64,000 nucleotides of DNA from Hermatobates lingyangjiaoensis (lineage: Eukaryota; Arthropoda; Insecta; Hemiptera; Hermatobatidae), in assembly GCA_026182355.1 (NCBI GenBank), contig JAPFBL010000323.1, forward strand, positions 124,001 to 188,000, given 5' to 3'. Both the position numbers and the translations under genes were made by a program. The stretch's first letter is position 1. Each line of letters opens with the position of its first letter. This document shows positions 61,624 through 64,000 of the stretch, piece by piece. The notes under the pieces were generated by a model that was not told where the DNA came from, did no database searches, and saw only the letters and a program-made list of their open reading frames with translations.

Positions 61624-64000
61624 GTAATCGGTTTGGAGTTATTTATTTGTAGCTTTTAAATTTAGTCCCATGAATTAGCTATGCAGTATTAACTCTATTT
61701 AAATAATGCCAGATGGCTGTATTTTCCCTTTATCAGTTATGTTATCTTTTAAGATTTTTTTAAATGTCTTATCGAATATCTTGCATTACATTTTAATAAT
61801 TTTATTCGAGAAAAGCTGATTTTTAATGGAAAATGGAAGGTTTCATATGTCAGGTTATGTTGCTGCAGCCTTGAAATCTTTATTGTGAAATTTTATCTTT
61901 CAACCTATATTATATATATTATTGATAATATTATTAGTATTATTTTTAGCTTTAATATAAACCATATTTTTAAGCCTTCACTGTTGTACATACAGGACTT
62001 CAGTTAAATGAGTACGCACTGATTTCCATGTCAACTGCTCCCATTTCTTCTATTTCTGGCCGTAGAGTCCAGAATGTCATTTGGTAGCTGGTATAAGAGA
62101 AACCGTTGTAGAAGTAATAAACAAAAAGAAAACATCGGAACATTACTGATGATCCTTGTAATAATAAAGTTCTACGTATCAATAGTTACAACTCATATAT
62201 TAGTTTACATTGATATTTTATTTTTGTGTAAAATTATAATTTCCACAAGAGAAGTAGTTCATGACGCCTTCTGTTCATGATTTAAATTAACCTTTGTGCT
62301 CTATTTATTTTACTGCATGCATGGAAGGGCATATTTAATAAAAATTGGAGTAGAAAGGAGTTGAAAAATATTCAATTCCCTTAGATTCATGAATGTTTCA
62401 ACTTGAAAGAAACTTTATTGATGTATTCATATTGTTATATAAAAGATTCCGAGGACTTTCGATGTATTTTATAGCAAATGATGCAGGTTTATTCATGTTA
62501 TAAATTATGTAGTAGACATTTATTTCTATATTTATATTTATTTCATTCGCTTCCTTTTGCGTTAAAATAAATTGCAGCACTGGACCTCAAAATGAATAGG
62601 TAGTATTAAATGATTCGTTTATTTACTTCTAATCTCCATCCTTTCTGATAAACGATGTAGTACTTCACGAATGTTTTGAATGACCTTTGTTTAACAGTTA
62701 TTAAAGTTATTGAAAATAGTAATTTTAACACCAAAGGGATCTTATACTAAAGTTTATTAGATCATGTAAGTTCTAAATATATAACAGTAAAAGCTGCTAA
62801 AAAAAGAGAGACAAAGGGTTCAAAATAGTTCAATAATCCTTTGTATAGTTCGATTAAAAACTGGAAATCAGGTAAATTGAAAATAACTACAAGTTATCGT
62901 GGTTTAATTTACTTTTACTATTGTATATCGTATATTGAGGGTTTCCGAATGTCGATTTAGACCCAAGAAGTTTCATGAGAGAATTATATAGAGGTCCATT
63001 AATGCTGAGGATGCATTATATAAAGGATCTTTATAGTGAAAAAATTGGAGATTTTTATTTGTTTGTAGTTTTAAATATGGATTTGATCAATTACTGATTT
63101 CCCTTGGTATAACCTGAGTTTAACCTTTTCTTGTACTGCTGACAATGAGTGTCTGTGAAAACATGAAGTTTATTACTCAACATTAGTAATTTCAAAAATG
63201 ATTTAATATTTTTATTATCTTATCTTTGGGTCGATGAGAAACCAAATATTTTATTGGAAGGATGAATGTTATAGACAGTTAAGCGGCCTTAGAGTATAAC
63301 TATTGCATATCCAAAATGTGAAACTTAATGTTTTCCTTTTATGGTTTTAAAAAAGTTAGGGGTTTACTCCTCGATCTGATAATGAAATGTTTTAATATTT
63401 TTTTTCTAATTTTTAAAAGTAGCAATAATCTTTCAAATAAGTTGAGATTTTTCACAAGTTTCATGAATTATTTGTTTTTTCCTTCACGAAATTAGCTCAC
63501 TGAGAACGTGGATGTACAATTAAAACATACAGACTGCTATAAACATTGTATTTTACTTTTGTACTAATATTATTACTATTTTTATGATTGAACTCTTGAG
63601 TTTTTTTTAATTTTGAAATATTGAATAATTTGAAGATTTACGAAATTAATAAACAAAAAATTCAAGGTATTTGCAGGTACCATGATGATGTTGATGGAAG
63701 AATTCTTTTAATATATCTTAGAAAAAAGTGGTACCTACTTGTATATTGGTTTGTATAAAGAAAAAAAATCAATTTATTGAGTATTTTTTTTTATGAAATC
63801 TAGTTCTTTATTTTAATGTTGCATGAGTGGAATTATCATTATTTGGAATAAAACTGAGTGAATTAAAGTTCTTAGAGAAAGCAAAAACCCTTATGACTGT
63901 TAAAGCAAATATTTTAGAAGAAAATAAAAGAAGATCTTTTCTCTGATGATACCTTTATATACTTGTTGGATATATCTGTATATAAAGCGAAAAGTGGTTA
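61624..64000 (+). other. Mitoferrin intron 1 (partial)
   Basis: AT-rich with no recognisable exon, hammerhead or SINE. Short frames such as that at 62074-62280 look like chance. Confidence 0.5.

Noticed and set aside
61624..64000. Second exon of mitoferrin
   Set aside because: I looked for an acceptor followed by TRMQ-like coding and found none.

Overview
This is an AT-rich animal (metazoan) genome window. Its genes are split into exons with GT..AG introns, and there are no bacterial-style operons. Two host genes can be read. One is a complete six-exon METTL2-type tRNA m3C methyltransferase on the + strand (34665-47986, 316 codons). The other is the first coding exon of a mitoferrin-type mitochondrial iron carrier on the + strand (61507-61623), whose remaining exons were not found here. 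The host is probably an arthropod; a chelicerate such as a horseshoe crab would fit the AT content and the load of Penelope elements, but nothing here proves it.

Most of the rest is transposable-element sequence. The dominant theme is Penelope-like retroelements (PLEs). There is one nearly full-length but broken PLE with reverse transcriptase (RT) and GIY-YIG endonuclease (53389-55507, -). There are RT fragments at 7858-8720 (-) and 56150-57449 (an inverted pair), and smaller coding fragments at 18540-18796, 47249-47608 and several short N-terminal pieces. Around these lie about thirty short foldback units and half-units. Each carries one or two copies of a motif that I read as a minimal hammerhead ribozyme: CTGANGA, one extra base, a hairpin (stem II), GAA, a 4-6 bp palindrome starting with A and ending with T (stem III), and one base that is never G. 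Bases next to the two ends of the motif can usually pair as stem I. At least twelve unrelated sequence families (here called A to M) keep this plan while changing the bases. The broken PLE carries the same motif just after its GIY-YIG frame. In every foldback whose orientation I could read, the two copies are inverted with their 3' tails pointing outward, usually into a (TA)n run.

Layout: 1-12420 is dense PLE foldbacks plus a PLE RT fragment. 12640-15440 holds a long non-coding repeat (R1), a second repeat (R2) and a broken Helitron helicase end. 15440-30600 mixes further foldbacks, tRNA-derived SINEs, an inverted R1 copy and minisatellites. 31000-34600 is mostly unique, with a hAT-like MITE. 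34665-47986 is the METTL2 gene, whose introns hold a LINE end, hAT remnants, SINEs, minisatellites and at least five foldbacks. 48000-58740 holds more repeats and the main PLEs. 58740-64000 is nearly free of recognisable repeats and contains the mitoferrin first exon.

The most interesting signal is the hammerhead-like foldback system. Its separate families share a structure rather than a sequence and are physically associated with PLE coding sequence. PLE hammerheads are known from published work. What deserves a check here is the number of families in one locus, the constant tail-out inverted dimer geometry, the palindromic (dimer-type) stem III, and the constant extra base before stem II.
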